NCBI GenBank assembly: GCA_002839495.1
Contig: PGYD01000008.1
Coordinates: 1-43,522, forward strand
Direction of reading: 5' to 3'
Origin: Planctomycetes bacterium HGW-Planctomycetes-1
GTDB lineage: Bacteria > Planctomycetota > Phycisphaerae > Sedimentisphaerales > UBA12454
Length of the DNA: 43,522 bases
Part shown: piece after piece, positions 27,278 to 36,276 of the stretch
Numbering within the stretch: the stretch's first letter is position 1
Layout of the letters: each line of letters starts with the position of its first letter
Notes under the pieces: generated by a model
What the model was told of the DNA's origin: nothing
Databases searched by the model: none
Seen by the model: only the letters and a program-made list of their open reading frames with translations
Made by a program: the position numbers and the translations under genes

Positions 27278-28060
27278 TTAGTAATCCTCAGTATTAATGC
27301 TGATATTGACAAAATTAAACGGAGGCAGCGGCCCTACATAGTTGAATGTCACCTCTTGGCTGTATTTTTCATCTAATATTTGAACCTGCTGGTCAAAATC
27401 AGGTTCCTTTTCTTTTTCCACAAAAAAAGCGGCATTAATAATCATCAGTTCGCCATAAGTATCGTTTGTTTTGACCTCGGCTGCCAGGGGCGAGAGTGTG
27501 TCCAGAATATCCTCCCTGACAATCTCTTTTTCCCTTTGCAGAGCCTCCTCCACCATTCTTCCTATTTCTCTCCGTTGATTATGAGATTTTTCAGGAGCAA
27601 GTGCTGCAATTTTCACCTTTAACACCCTTATATCTTCATACTTTTCCAGGATGTCCTTGTAAACAATCCCTTCTTTAAATATTGCCTTAAGACTAATCTC
27701 GGTTTTGCCGGCAATACTGCCTAACAAATCTTTAAATCTATCGTGCTCTTTTTCCAGTATCCTCTTGACCTTATCTTCATCCTCAGCAACCGTGGCAAAT
27801 CTCACCGGCAGGACTGTATATTGGGCCATTGCCGTCTCAATAGCCTTTTCGTGGGCAATAGAATTCTCTCGCGAAACCCGGTATCTCCCGAGGGGAGCGT
27901 CACTGACTAACGCAGCTATACCATTAAAACAAATTGTATGCAGCTGGTCGCCACGTCCCCCGATTCCCAATGGCCCCAAAGACAGTTGCTTGTCTGAGTC
28001 TATAACGCAATATATATATTTGCCTTCCTTGGTGGCTGTATCCATCTCTATTTTTCCCAT
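27278..28060 (-). CDS. gvpL: GvpF/GvpL family protein, paralog 3
   Basis: 260 aa. KYIYCVIDSD, AIETAMAQYTVLPVRFATVAEDEDKVKRIL, FFVEKEKEPDFDQQVQIL and VGPLPPFNFVNISI cover the full GvpF/L fold. The track start (28060) overlaps the upstream paralog by 13 bases. An ATG at 28045 would remove the overlap, and neither has a strong ribosome site. It is close in sequence to the paralog at 28048 (KEGKYIYC, GPLGIGGRGD against GPIGIGQRGD), so these two are a tandem duplication. Confidence 0.88.
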   Translation of the reverse strand: MGKIEMDTATKEGKYIYCVIDSDKQLSLGPLGIGGRGDQLHTICFNGIAALVSDAPLGRYRVSRENSIAHEKAIETAMAQYTVLPVRFATVAEDEDKVKRILEKEHDRFKDLLGSIAGKTEISLKAIFKEGIVYKDILEKYEDIRVLKVKIAALAPEKSHNQRREIGRMVEEALQREKEIVREDILDTLSPLAAEVKTNDTYGELMIINAAFFVEKEKEPDFDQQVQILDEKYSQEVTFNYVGPLPPFNFVNISINTEDY

Positions 28061-28815
28061 TCTTCCGGATAAATAACGATATTGACAAAATTAAATACAG
28101 GCAGTGGTCCTGCGTACATAAATTTTATCCTGTCTTTATACTCGTCGCCTAAATCATTCATAATGTTATCGAATTCTTTTTCTCTTCCCTTATCCACTAA
28201 AAAGGCGGCATTCATAAACATCTCATCGCCGATAGTATCATTGAGTTTGTGCTCGTAAGATGTCCTTCTGAGTTTATCTATGATTTCTTCAGCTTGTTTT
28301 TCTTTCTTTTCATCCAATGCCTGCTTGACCATTCGTCCAATGCCCATTTTTGCCTGCATATCATTGCTGTTTCTTTCTGCCAGGGCCTCTTTTAGATTTT
28401 TGATTGCCCCATTTTCTTTTACAATCTCACTGAAAATATTCTCCATGTTTTTCCATACACCTTTGACACCTAATTCTATTTTGTGATCCATATCCGTAAG
28501 GGCACTCTTAAACTCCCTGTACCTTCTATCCAGTAAATTTCTTACCTCTTCGGCACTGGAAGCAATTGTGCCGAATCGTACCGGAAGTACGCGGTCAAAT
28601 TCCTTCATTACTTCCTCGATTACCCTCTGGTGAGCTAACATGTTTTCTCGACTTGTAGCAATTTTAGTTGCCGGATAATTGCTTACTATCATGCTCAAAT
28701 CATCGTAACCAATCGTCAAAACCTCATCGCCCCTTTGGCCAATACCAATAGGGCCGAAATTACGCTCCTGTTTCGTCTCAATAATGCAGTAAATATATTT
28801 CCCTTCTTTTTCCAT
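28048..28815 (-). CDS. gvpL: GvpF/GvpL family protein, paralog 2
   Basis: The track ORF is extended to 28920 through the end of the upstream gene. The ATG at 28815, one base after that stop, begins the homology (MEKEGKYIYCIIETKQ) and gives 255 aa. Landmarks are VIEEVMKEFDRVLPVRFGTIASSAEEVRNLL, AAFLVDKGREKEFDNIMNDL and AGPLPVFNFVNIVI. It is the tandem duplicate of the next gene downstream. Like all family members it is presumably a soluble assembly factor. Confidence 0.88.
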   Translation of the reverse strand: MEKEGKYIYCIIETKQERNFGPIGIGQRGDEVLTIGYDDLSMIVSNYPATKIATSRENMLAHQRVIEEVMKEFDRVLPVRFGTIASSAEEVRNLLDRRYREFKSALTDMDHKIELGVKGVWKNMENIFSEIVKENGAIKNLKEALAERNSNDMQAKMGIGRMVKQALDEKKEKQAEEIIDKLRRTSYEHKLNDTIGDEMFMNAAFLVDKGREKEFDNIMNDLGDEYKDRIKFMYAGPLPVFNFVNIVIYPEEWEK

Positions 28816-28816
28816 A

Positions 28817-29920
28817 TCATCCCATCGTCGTAACCAGCATAGTATTCTTTTCAAAAGCTTCTTCGTTGAGGCAGCAGCCTTGGCCGTGCTCACCTTGATT
28901 GGATGCCCGGTAGTAATCAAGGAGTATCTTGTAGGCTCTGGTCATCTCGTCAAATTTCTGTTCTATATTAGGCGTATCGGGGTTTTTATCAGGATGACAG
29001 GTCATAGCGGTTCTGCGATGGGCTTTTTTGATTTCGACAGCAGTTATAAAATCATCCTTAAGCCCTAATTTTTCCTTCGCCCAGTTTATCTCATCAAACT
29101 GCGGCTTTTTAACTTCGAGGGTATAGAAACTATAGGGCGGAAGCGGGCCTACACATCTAAAGTTCAGCTTATCTTCAAATTCGTCATTGACCTGTTCTAC
29201 CTGCCGCTCAAATTCCTCCTGCCTTTTCTTATCTATAAGAAACGCACAGTTAAGCACCATTGTATCATCCATAAGGTCATGGCCCTTATAATTTTGGGCT
29301 ATTTCACCCAAGGCAGCCTGTATCCTGCCGGCAAGTATCTCTTTTTTCTTGTCTAAATGCCTCTTGACCAACACGCCGACTTTCATCTGGTCATCTATGG
29401 TAATGCCGCCTTCTTTATTTAACAGCGACTGTTTAAGCTGTTTTATTTCTTCTTCCCCAGAAACTTCCTGCAGAAAAGATTTAAGATCATTTAAGGTTGC
29501 CACAACATCAATCTCTATACTGTTCTTCGCCTGTTCGAAAATGTCTTTGATTGTTTTGTATCCCTTGGCTAAAATCTCTCTGGCTTCTTCGTCACTGCCG
29601 GCAAATGTCCCAAGTCTCATAGGAATAATGGTATGTTTGGTCATTACCTTTTCGATCAACTGCTGATGACTGACAAGCAGTCTTCCTAAGGTGTCTTTGG
29701 GCATATGGCTGTAATCGACTACTTCTGAATCGCTTACTACTGCGGATATATCCTGAAAAACAACAGTATAGGCTTTGTTATGAATTTCGCTGCTCTCTAC
29801 AATCTCTGCGGGACTTCTGGATGGGTAGATGTCATCAAGGGACACAATCTTGTCCAAATCAAAGGTTTCTTCTGCATTGGAGTTTATAATCCCGTAAATG
29901 TATTTCCCTACTTTACTCAT
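28817..29920 (-). CDS. GvpF/GvpL family protein fused to a DnaJ-type J-domain
   Basis: 367 aa with two parts. Residues ~1-270 are GvpF/L: KYIYGIINSN, LIEKVMTKHTIIPMRLGTFAGSDEEAREIL, AFLIDKKRQEEFERQVEQV and CVGPLPPYSFYTLEV. Residues ~275-345 are a J-domain: INWAKEKLGLKDDFITAVEIKKAHRRTAMTCHPDKNPD, with the invariant HPD motif, then EQKFDEMTRAYKILLDYY. J-domains recruit and stimulate Hsp70 (DnaK), so this protein could bring Hsp70 to a vesicle-assembly intermediate. The ribosome site AAGGAATGTT supports the start. No dnaK gene is in the window, so the partner would be the housekeeping one. Confidence 0.93.
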   Translation of the reverse strand: MSKVGKYIYGIINSNAEETFDLDKIVSLDDIYPSRSPAEIVESSEIHNKAYTVVFQDISAVVSDSEVVDYSHMPKDTLGRLLVSHQQLIEKVMTKHTIIPMRLGTFAGSDEEAREILAKGYKTIKDIFEQAKNSIEIDVVATLNDLKSFLQEVSGEEEIKQLKQSLLNKEGGITIDDQMKVGVLVKRHLDKKKEILAGRIQAALGEIAQNYKGHDLMDDTMVLNCAFLIDKKRQEEFERQVEQVNDEFEDKLNFRCVGPLPPYSFYTLEVKKPQFDEINWAKEKLGLKDDFITAVEIKKAHRRTAMTCHPDKNPDTPNIEQKFDEMTRAYKILLDYYRASNQGEHGQGCCLNEEAFEKNTMLVTTMG

Positions 29921-29932
29921 AACATTCCTTTC

Positions 29933-32068
29933 TTATTTGCCGTTTTGCTCTTTTAGCATTTTAAGTGCCTGGTCAAAATGCTGTTTTGAAACCTTAAGGT
30001 CTCCATCGGCACTTATTTTTTCCTTTGCAGAGTTACGGTCGATATATTCTCTTACCGCAAGCATAGAGGCCTTTCGGCAGACAAACTCGATATCAGAACC
30101 AGTTCTGCCATCGCTTTCTTTGGCCAACTTTTTCAAATCAACATTTTGGGCAAGAGGTTTATTCTTTGTGTGTATTGTAAAAATCTGTTCTCTGGTTTTT
30201 TCGTCTGGCGCAGGCAGCTCAAATATAAGGTCGAATCTGCCGCTTCGCAGCATTGCAGAATCAACTAAATCCAACCTGTTGGTAGCAGCTAAAACTACGA
30301 CACCTTTAAGCTCTTCTATCCCATCCATTTCCGTCAAAAATTGGCTTATTACTCTCTCGGTTACATGAGCGTCCGTAGAGCTTGACCCTCTTTTAGGCAC
30401 TATGCTGTCTATCTCATCGAAAAAGAGGATTGTCGGTGCAGCATGTTTTGCCGTCCTGAACGTTTCTCTTACTCCCCGTTCTGATTCGCCGACATAGCGA
30501 CTGATAAGCTGAGGGCCTTTGATTGAAATAAAATTGACGCCACTTTCATTAGCCACTGCTTTGGCTAAAAGAGTCTTGCCTGTTCCAGGTTTGCCATAGA
30601 GCAAAATTCCTTTAGGTGGGTTAGTGCCTGCCTTTTTGAATATGTCTGGATATTTAAGCGGCCATTCAACAGCCTCTTTGAGTTCCTGCTTGATATTTTC
30701 AAGGCCGCCAACATCAGACCACTTTACATCCGGCACCTCAACGAATACTTCCCTGATGGCAGATGGCTCGATATCCTTCATGGCCTCAAGAAAATTGTCC
30801 ATTGTTACTTCTAATTTGAGCAGGGCTTCGTAAGGAATCTCTGACAATTCAAAATCAATTGTTGGAAGAATTTTTCGCAAAGCCGACATAGCAGCTTCTC
30901 TGGCCAATGCCTGCAAATCCGCTCCAACAAAACCATGTGTAATGCTGGCTAATTTTTCAATATCAACGTCTTTAGCCAAAGGCATGCCTCTGGTATGAAT
31001 CTCTAAAATCTCTAACCGCCCGTTTTTATCAGGTATAGGAATAGAAATCTCTCTATCAAAACGGCCTGGTCGTCTTAAAGCTGGGTCTATAGTATTGGGA
31101 ATATTCGTCGCACCTATAACTATAACGTGACCTCGGGATTCCAAACCGTCCAATAAAGACAGAAGCTGGGCGACAACACGTCTTTCAACCTGCTTTTCAC
31201 CGCCCATATCTTCTCTCTTGGGTGCAATGGCATCAATCTCATCGATAAAGATTATAGCAGGGGCATGTTTCTGGGCATCCTCGAATACGCTGCGCAAGCG
31301 ACCCTCGGATTCACCGTAAAACTTGCCCATAATTTCCGGGCCGCTTATGCTGACAAAGTATGCATCGGTTTCATTGGCTACAGCTCGGGCGGTTAGAGTT
31401 TTACCCGTACCAGGTGGGCCATACATGAAGACTCCTTTGGGTGCTTCGATACCCAGCCTGTTAAACACTTCCGGGTATTTCAGAGGCAGCTCAATCATCT
31501 CTCTTATTCGCTGGACCTGAGTACCGAGTCCGCCAATGTCTTCATAAGATATTTTGGCCCTCTCAACTTTGCCTTCTTTTGACTTTACCCTTATCAGGGT
31601 TGTAGAGTTGACCGATACCACACCATCCGGTATCGTATCTTCCACCATAAAATCACAGGTCTTAGTGCCAAATAATCTCGCCCTTATTTTGTCACCGCTC
31701 GTTAAAGGCAGACCTTCTATGAGAGAGCCAATGTATTTAGCATCTTTGTCTTTTTGAAGCACCCCTCCATTCGTCAAGGGGGCAAGCGTGATTTTCTTGG
31801 CAGGTCTGCTTTCGCCTCTTTCGACCGTTATCTTTTCATCAAGACCAATCTTGGCATTCTCTCTTGTTATCCCGTCTATCTGAACTATTTTTTTTCCTCT
31901 ATCGTCGGCATAGCAGGGCATTACCTTGGCAGCGGTCTTCCTTTTGCCTTCTATCTCTACTGTCTGGCCCACCTCCAGGCCTAAATTCTTCATATCTTCA
32001 GGGTCTATCCTGGCAATAGCCCTTCCCACATCCTTAGGTAAAGCCTCCTTTACTTTAAATTGCTTCAT
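29933..32068 (-). CDS. Cdc48/VCP-type double AAA+ ATPase
   Basis: 711 aa with the full Cdc48 layout. Residues ~1-95 resemble the Cdc48 N-domain ([34 protein letters not shown]). The D1 AAA module has Walker A GPPGTGKT (217-224) and Walker B IIFIDEID (272-279). The D2 module has an altered Walker A GKPGTGKT (492-499) and ILFFDEID (548-554). Second regions of homology ([22 protein letters not shown] and [19 protein letters not shown]) are present in both. Such ATPases thread and unfold proteins or take complexes apart. It sits between the Get3/ArsA and GvpF/L-J genes, so vesicle proteins are the likely clients. Confidence 0.93.
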   Translation of the reverse strand: MKQFKVKEALPKDVGRAIARIDPEDMKNLGLEVGQTVEIEGKRKTAAKVMPCYADDRGKKIVQIDGITRENAKIGLDEKITVERGESRPAKKITLAPLTNGGVLQKDKDAKYIGSLIEGLPLTSGDKIRARLFGTKTCDFMVEDTIPDGVVSVNSTTLIRVKSKEGKVERAKISYEDIGGLGTQVQRIREMIELPLKYPEVFNRLGIEAPKGVFMYGPPGTGKTLTARAVANETDAYFVSISGPEIMGKFYGESEGRLRSVFEDAQKHAPAIIFIDEIDAIAPKREDMGGEKQVERRVVAQLLSLLDGLESRGHVIVIGATNIPNTIDPALRRPGRFDREISIPIPDKNGRLEILEIHTRGMPLAKDVDIEKLASITHGFVGADLQALAREAAMSALRKILPTIDFELSEIPYEALLKLEVTMDNFLEAMKDIEPSAIREVFVEVPDVKWSDVGGLENIKQELKEAVEWPLKYPDIFKKAGTNPPKGILLYGKPGTGKTLLAKAVANESGVNFISIKGPQLISRYVGESERGVRETFRTAKHAAPTILFFDEIDSIVPKRGSSSTDAHVTERVISQFLTEMDGIEELKGVVVLAATNRLDLVDSAMLRSGRFDLIFELPAPDEKTREQIFTIHTKNKPLAQNVDLKKLAKESDGRTGSDIEFVCRKASMLAVREYIDRNSAKEKISADGDLKVSKQHFDQALKMLKEQNGK

Positions 32069-32090
32069 GCCGCTTGCCTTTCTTTCGTTT

Positions 32091-33026
32091 CTAATTGAAC
32101 AGCTGGTTTTTAAAATCCGCCAATGTCTTTAATCCCTTGATTTCGTGGGGACACGAGGGAATAATCGTCGTTTTTAAGCCATTAAATTTCACTCTTATCT
32201 GGTCTATATACTTATCTTGTTCTTTTCTTTTTTCCCTGCAAAACTCACAGCCATCTGATTGGACAACGTTGTTTATCACCATTTGTCTGACCTTAATGCC
32301 AAATTTACCCAAATTACTTATCAGCCTGACAGTTTCCAAAACAGCCATATCTTCCGGAATCGTAACTGCTATAAATTCACACCTGTTTTGATCACACAGC
32401 AAATCTTCTATTCTTTTTACAGTTTTCTTCATAGAAAGAAGAAAATCATCGCCTTTATCCGGTTCATACTTGCCGGCAAATGTTTCAATCATATATCTGT
32501 ACTTCCATCTCATCTTTGCCATTACCTTGACCCAGTCATCCAATAGCTTCGGTGATGTTAAAAGTCTTAAAGCATGGCCTGTGGGTGCGGTATCAACAAT
32601 GTATTTATCGAACTTTGCCTCATCTATCAGGTCAATCATCGCCTTAAAGCCCATTACCTCATCCATACCCGGAATAGGCAGGGCAAAAACCGAATCAATG
32701 TCTTCTGTATCCAGGTTAGTGCCGGTTTCCACGATTTTCTTGATTTCGTCTTCGTGTTCTGTTTTAAATTTCGAAAGAGCGTTTTCTGCGTTTACTTCAA
32801 GAGCACTCAAATTTTTAACTCCCTTTATTTCTTTTGGCTCGCCATCAAGTTTCTGTCCCAGGCTATCTGCAAGCGAATGGGCAGGGTCGGTTGAAAAAAT
32901 CAACGTCTTAAAATCTTCTGCCAGATATATCGCCGCAGCGGAAGCACAGGTTGTCTTGCCTACGCCGCCTTTGCCGCCGAATAAAATCATCTTTAGAGAA
33001 GATTCTTTTAGCCCTTTTAATCCCAT
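32091..33026 (-). CDS. ArsA/Get3-family ATPase
   Basis: 311 aa, a single ArsA-type domain. It has the deviant P-loop GGKGGVGKT (17-25), the A-loop/switch motif FSTDPAHS (44-51), [12 protein letters not shown] (~145-156) and a CxxC (Cys260, Cys263: [17 protein letters not shown]) like the zinc-binding dimer motif of Get3. The arsenite-binding cysteines of ArsA are not evident. Get3 shields hydrophobic membrane anchors. In this operon a chaperone role for GvpA-family proteins is more likely than arsenic export. No arsB or arsR is nearby. Confidence 0.9.
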   Translation of the reverse strand: MGLKGLKESSLKMILFGGKGGVGKTTCASAAAIYLAEDFKTLIFSTDPAHSLADSLGQKLDGEPKEIKGVKNLSALEVNAENALSKFKTEHEDEIKKIVETGTNLDTEDIDSVFALPIPGMDEVMGFKAMIDLIDEAKFDKYIVDTAPTGHALRLLTSPKLLDDWVKVMAKMRWKYRYMIETFAGKYEPDKGDDFLLSMKKTVKRIEDLLCDQNRCEFIAVTIPEDMAVLETVRLISNLGKFGIKVRQMVINNVVQSDGCEFCREKRKEQDKYIDQIRVKFNGLKTTIIPSCPHEIKGLKTLADFKNQLFN

Positions 33027-33096
33027 TCACCCAGTTAGAAATCCTAAAAAAGTTTTTTAATTTTCTTGCCTTTTACTGTCTTTTAAATCAGGTACT

Positions 33097-33123
33097 CCCT
33101 GTTAAGGTATATTTCTAACAGGG
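33097..33123 (-). promoter_or_regulatory. Intercistronic hairpin between the hsp20 and ArsA/Get3 genes
   Basis: CCCTGTTA ... TAACAGGG is a perfect 8-bp stem directly after the hsp20 stop, with no T-run. The 98-base gap is one of the longest inside the operon, so an mRNA-processing or partial-termination function is plausible. Confidence 0.45.
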
Positions 33124-33124
33124 T

Positions 33125-33670
33125 TCACTTTTTCACCTTAATCTCTAAGATGCCGTTTGCATAAGAAGAGACAAGCGTGTCTGTTTGCACCTTGGAAGGC
33201 AGTAAAATTTCCTTATGGTACTTTCTGTCTCCGGTTTGGGCTGAGATATCGAGGATGTCTTCTTTCAGGTCTAATTTTATATCAGCTTCGTTGACACCCG
33301 GCATTTCGGCATAGATTCGAATCTCCTGGTCTTCATCAAAGACATCCGTAAGAGGCTCTCTTTCTTCTTCGACCGTTGGGCCATGGGGAGTCTTTTTGAC
33401 ATTTCCAAACGATTCAACTACGGGTTTACCGCCTACCGCTGTCTTTATGGAAACACCAAATACGCCTTTCATGCCTTCTTTGAGATTGCTCAGGTCTATT
33501 TCGCCTTCCTTGTTGATTTCGCCACCAGCCTCTTTTAGTTTGGCGGCCAGGTCAACAAGGTTTCCAATACCATCCAATAGTCCTCCCAGACCAAGGCTCA
33601 ATTTCCCTATGCCAAAATCAATATTCAGCCCTTCGTTTTCTTTATCTTTTTTCTTTTTGTCTTTAGCCAT
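33125..33670 (-). CDS. gvpH: Hsp20/alpha-crystallin-type gas vesicle protein (GvpH-like)
   Basis: 181 aa. A glycine- and lysine-rich N-terminal part (GKLSLGLGGLLDGIGNLVDLAAKLKEAGG) is followed by a C-terminal small heat-shock domain: REPLTDVFDEDQEIRIYAEMPGVNEADIKLDLKEDILDISAQTGDRKYHKEILLP ending in NGILEIKVKK. Haloarchaeal GvpH has the same Hsp20 plan and binds GvpA-type proteins. The ribosome site AAAAGGAGATTAATCA is strong. It is a likely holdase keeping hydrophobic vesicle subunits soluble. Confidence 0.9.
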   Translation of the reverse strand: MAKDKKKKDKENEGLNIDFGIGKLSLGLGGLLDGIGNLVDLAAKLKEAGGEINKEGEIDLSNLKEGMKGVFGVSIKTAVGGKPVVESFGNVKKTPHGPTVEEEREPLTDVFDEDQEIRIYAEMPGVNEADIKLDLKEDILDISAQTGDRKYHKEILLPSKVQTDTLVSSYANGILEIKVKK

Positions 33671-33690
33671 TGATTAATCTCCTTTTCTTG

Positions 33691-34017
33691 TTATTTTATC
33701 TTTGCTTCTACTTGTTCTAATCTGCTCTTCAAGATTTTATTTTCTTTCTCTAACCTTGCCTCTTTTGCATCCGAAAAAACATAAGAATCTTTTGCATTCG
33801 AGGAAAGATAAGGGTCCTGCTGCCACCAGTTTATTCCCATCTCCATAGCTTTATCCACAGAGGCAATCAAAAGCCTTATTTTAATATTAAGGAGGTCAAC
33901 GTCTGCAATTGAGATTTTTATATCACCCGCGATGACAATTCCTTTATCCAAAACCCGCTCTAAGATATCAGCAAGGTTGGTAGCGTTGGTGGCATGCATC
34001 ATTTTTTGTTCAGCCAT
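33691..34017 (-). CDS. gvpJ: Gas vesicle protein GvpJ (GvpA paralog), copy 1
   Basis: 108 aa. GvpA-type core TNLADILERVLDKGIVIAGDIKISIADVDLLNIKIRLLIASVDKAMEMG is followed by INWWQQDPYLSS, the GvpJ marker, and a coiled-coil tail (EARLEKENKILKSRLEQVEAKIK). It is nearly identical over its first 73 residues to the copy at 23917, but the tails diverge. It lies between gvpO1 and hsp20. Confidence 0.92.
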   Translation of the reverse strand: MAEQKMMHATNATNLADILERVLDKGIVIAGDIKISIADVDLLNIKIRLLIASVDKAMEMGINWWQQDPYLSSNAKDSYVFSDAKEARLEKENKILKSRLEQVEAKIK

Positions 34018-34034
34018 TCTTTAATACCTCTTTC

Positions 34035-34292
34035 TTATTCTGCGGTTGCGACTTCCCGTTTTCGGACATAAGAAGTCACTTCCAGGGTATCGGTCAGTTT
34101 AATCTCATAAGTGTTTCTATCCTGGACTCTGCTGGGCAGGCCTAAAGATTTAATAAACGAGCTCTCTTCATAAATCTCGGCTTCACCTACCCAGCCGTCC
34201 TCGGATTTCGTTATTTTTATTACTTTTGCGTCCGTACCAAGAGTCTTTTTAAAAAAGCTCCTGATTGCTTCACTTACCTGGTCTATTTTCAT
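34035..34292 (-). CDS. gvpO: Gas vesicle protein GvpO, copy 1
   Basis: 85 aa, GvpO family: GWVGEAEIYEESSFIKSLGLPSRVQDRNTYEIKLTDTLEVTSYVRKRE. It is paralogous to the copy at 26757. The start overlaps the stop of the zinc-finger gene (ATGA), with AGGAG upstream, so the two are translationally coupled. Confidence 0.87.
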   Translation of the reverse strand: MKIDQVSEAIRSFFKKTLGTDAKVIKITKSEDGWVGEAEIYEESSFIKSLGLPSRVQDRNTYEIKLTDTLEVTSYVRKREVATAE

Positions 34293-34687
34293 AATACTGC
34301 TCCTGTTATCTGTTTTGTGACCACACCTTTTCCTTTACACGTTAAACAGGGAAGGCCGCTGTTGCATTCTTTGCCCGTTCCTTTGCATGCCGTGCAGTTC
34401 TGAATTTCTTTACACTCTATTGTCACAACGCCCTTGCCCTTACAAACACTACAGCTAATATCCCTATTCAAATTGGCTCTGCCCTCTCCATTACAATAAG
34501 CACAGATAACAGCCGGCGCTGCAACTCTTACGGTTCCGTCACCTGAACAAATAGGACACCTTGCATTTCCTTTAGAAGATACAAGTCCGGCACCTTTGCA
34601 AAATCCACATCTATAAACCACCTTATCAAGGACCTCGCCTTTTTGGCCGACCTTTTGGCTTTTCCAGTCAAAAGTTTTCCATTCCAT
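34289..34687 (-). CDS. DnaJ-type zinc-finger protein, copy 2 (six CxxC motifs, no J-domain)
   Basis: 132 aa. Six motifs of the DnaJ zinc-finger type are visible: CGFCKGAG (from residue 27), CPICSGDG, CAYCNGEG, CSVCKGKG, CTACKGTG and CLTCKGKG. DnaJ itself has four motifs binding two zinc ions, so this protein could bind three. The J-domain, G/F region and C-terminal substrate domains of DnaJ are absent. It resembles the 114-aa protein at 36273. It probably acts in redox or chaperone handling of vesicle proteins, perhaps together with the J-domain on the GvpF/L fusion. It overlaps gvpO1. Confidence 0.88.
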   Translation of the reverse strand: MEWKTFDWKSQKVGQKGEVLDKVVYRCGFCKGAGLVSSKGNARCPICSGDGTVRVAAPAVICAYCNGEGRANLNRDISCSVCKGKGVVTIECKEIQNCTACKGTGKECNSGLPCLTCKGKGVVTKQITGAVL

Positions 34688-34709
34688 CCTGATCTGCCTT
34701 ATGCATCCA

Positions 34710-35015
34710 TTAATAATTTATAGCCATTGTCTTAAGCGGCCTCGTTGGCACGCTTCTATGAGTTTTAATTTTCTGCTCCTCATATATTTCTTTTTGTAGT
34801 TTTTTTATTCGCAGGTAAGCACTGTCTAATTGCCTTTTGGCCCTGCTTGTTCTCTTATTTAACGCAAAGACTTCTTTTTCTAATCTATCCTTTTCTCTTT
34901 CAAACACATACAAGTCCAGATGGCTTGAGCGTTGTACCTTCGGGATAGACCTCGCACCTATAGAATGGATGCTTTTTATATTCCCAATACCTTGAGTTTG
35001 CATTATTCCCTTCAT
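34710..35015 (-). CDS. Small coiled-coil protein in the gas-vesicle operon
   Basis: 101 aa, not recognised. A basic, low-complexity head (GIGNIKSIHSIGARSIPKVQRSS) precedes a single long helix (FEREKDRLEKEVFALNKRTSRAKRQLDSAYLRIKKLQKEIYEEQK) and a basic tail. AAGGAGACCGAACAA supports the start. It is encoded between gvpN and the second zinc-finger gene. The coiled-coil suggests a structural or bridging role, which is inference only. Confidence 0.7.
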   Translation of the reverse strand: MKGIMQTQGIGNIKSIHSIGARSIPKVQRSSHLDLYVFEREKDRLEKEVFALNKRTSRAKRQLDSAYLRIKKLQKEIYEEQKIKTHRSVPTRPLKTMAINY

Positions 35016-35036
35016 TTGTTCGGTCTCCTTATCTTT

Positions 35037-36044
35037 TTATTTTGCACCAACTAAGCTTTCTATTTCTTCCTGACTTAAAACAACATTCTCCTTGCCGGCT
35101 ATTGGAGGAATATTTATGTTTTTTCGTGTCCCGAGTTCTCTTGCCACAAGTTCACTCACTATTTCTTTGACCCTGTTTTGGTTTGTCTTTGAGCCGACAC
35201 GGCTTGTCTCAGAGGCTAATATATCTTCACACATTTGCGTAAAAACCACGTTCGCTTTAAGCAGATTAAGATTCTGCACCTTAAGGGTTTTCGCAATCAT
35301 AATACAGCCTCGAACGGTAGGAGCGAATTCGCACTTTCCAGACTCTCTCAAGCCTCGCACAATATTGACTATTATCTCTGCGTGTGATTTAGAGAGTTTG
35401 GATTTTGCCTGGACGATAGCCAGTTCAGTATCATAGTCAAAGTGGTCTAAGTCCATTGTTATCATTCTGTCTCTTAAAGCGTCCTGGCTGCGATGCACCC
35501 CCGCGTATTCCTCAGGGTTGCTCGTGAAAATAGCAGTAAAGTTTGGGTCAACCCTTAAATATGGGTCCTCGCCGCCGCGACCGACCGGCAAATCCATCAT
35601 CTTCTCCTGTAGGATGGACAGGAGAATATTATTAGCTTCCGGCCGGGAGCGTGTGAACTCATCATAAATCATCGTAAATCCATACTTGCAGGCGACAGTC
35701 AGACGATTGTCCACCCAACGCTTGACCATATCCTCTTCTGTTTTTAGCACCCTGGAGATAAATCGGTCCACAACTTTTCTGATTCTATAGCCATGCTCGC
35801 CGCCGACCAAATCCGACGTAGTGAACTCTTCGTCTCCGTGAATCATTACCACCGGCCTTTCAATCTTGCTTGCTATATGCATAGCAAGTGTTGTCTTGCC
35901 GGTGCCGGAAGGCCCCCTAAAGTGAACTGGAAAGCCTGCCTTAATATAGGAAAGAGCCCTGTTGGTAATATCCTTTATGTACTTTGTCTCCACGAAGTCC
36001 GGCATCGGGGCCGGTTCCAATACTGTTGTCATTTCATCAATCAT
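35037..36044 (-). CDS. gvpN: Gas vesicle AAA+ ATPase GvpN
   Basis: 335 aa, MoxR-like AAA+ family. Walker A is GPSGTGKT (44-51), then HGDEEFTTSDLVGG, a Walker B region FTMIYDEFTRSRPEANNILLSILQEKMMDLP (~130-160) and a sensor-1 asparagine in FTAIFTSNPEEYAGVHRSQDALRDRMITMDLDHFD. GvpN is the energy-using factor required for growth of the vesicle shell. AAGGAGTTCTATCAAA precedes the ATG. The length matches the family. Confidence 0.95.
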   Translation of the reverse strand: MIDEMTTVLEPAPMPDFVETKYIKDITNRALSYIKAGFPVHFRGPSGTGKTTLAMHIASKIERPVVMIHGDEEFTTSDLVGGEHGYRIRKVVDRFISRVLKTEEDMVKRWVDNRLTVACKYGFTMIYDEFTRSRPEANNILLSILQEKMMDLPVGRGGEDPYLRVDPNFTAIFTSNPEEYAGVHRSQDALRDRMITMDLDHFDYDTELAIVQAKSKLSKSHAEIIVNIVRGLRESGKCEFAPTVRGCIMIAKTLKVQNLNLLKANVVFTQMCEDILASETSRVGSKTNQNRVKEIVSELVARELGTRKNINIPPIAGKENVVLSQEEIESLVGAK

Positions 36045-36081
36045 TTTGATAGAACTCCTTTTCTGTTAGAAATTTTGCTGT

Positions 36082-36276
36082 TTATAGCAGCGATTGCCAC
36101 CATCTAAATCTTTCGCCTAATTTTTCCCAAATTTTGCGTGCTTTTTCCAAATCTGCCCTTGTTTTCTTTTCCCTATTTTCAAAGTTTTCTTTCAAGGACT
36201 GTAGCTTACTCAGAGCCTCTTTGCTCTTTCTGATGTAGCCTTCTCTGGACAAATTTGGTCTGGCTGCGTCTTTCAT
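36082..36276 (-). CDS. Small helical protein in the gas-vesicle operon
   Basis: 64 aa, not recognised. It is highly charged and almost entirely helical: REGYIRKSKEALSKLQSLKENFENREKKTRADLEKARKIWEKLGERFRWWQSLL, ending in an aromatic patch. It overlaps the zinc-finger gene upstream (ATGA) and precedes gvpN, so it is translated from the operon mRNA. The function is unknown. Confidence 0.65.
   Translation of the reverse strand: MKDAARPNLSREGYIRKSKEALSKLQSLKENFENREKKTRADLEKARKIWEKLGERFRWWQSLL

Noticed and set aside
32091-33026. Arsenite-efflux ATPase ArsA as a resistance gene
   Set aside because: It has a single ATPase domain with a Get3-like CxxC, no ars genes nearby, and lies inside a gas-vesicle operon.
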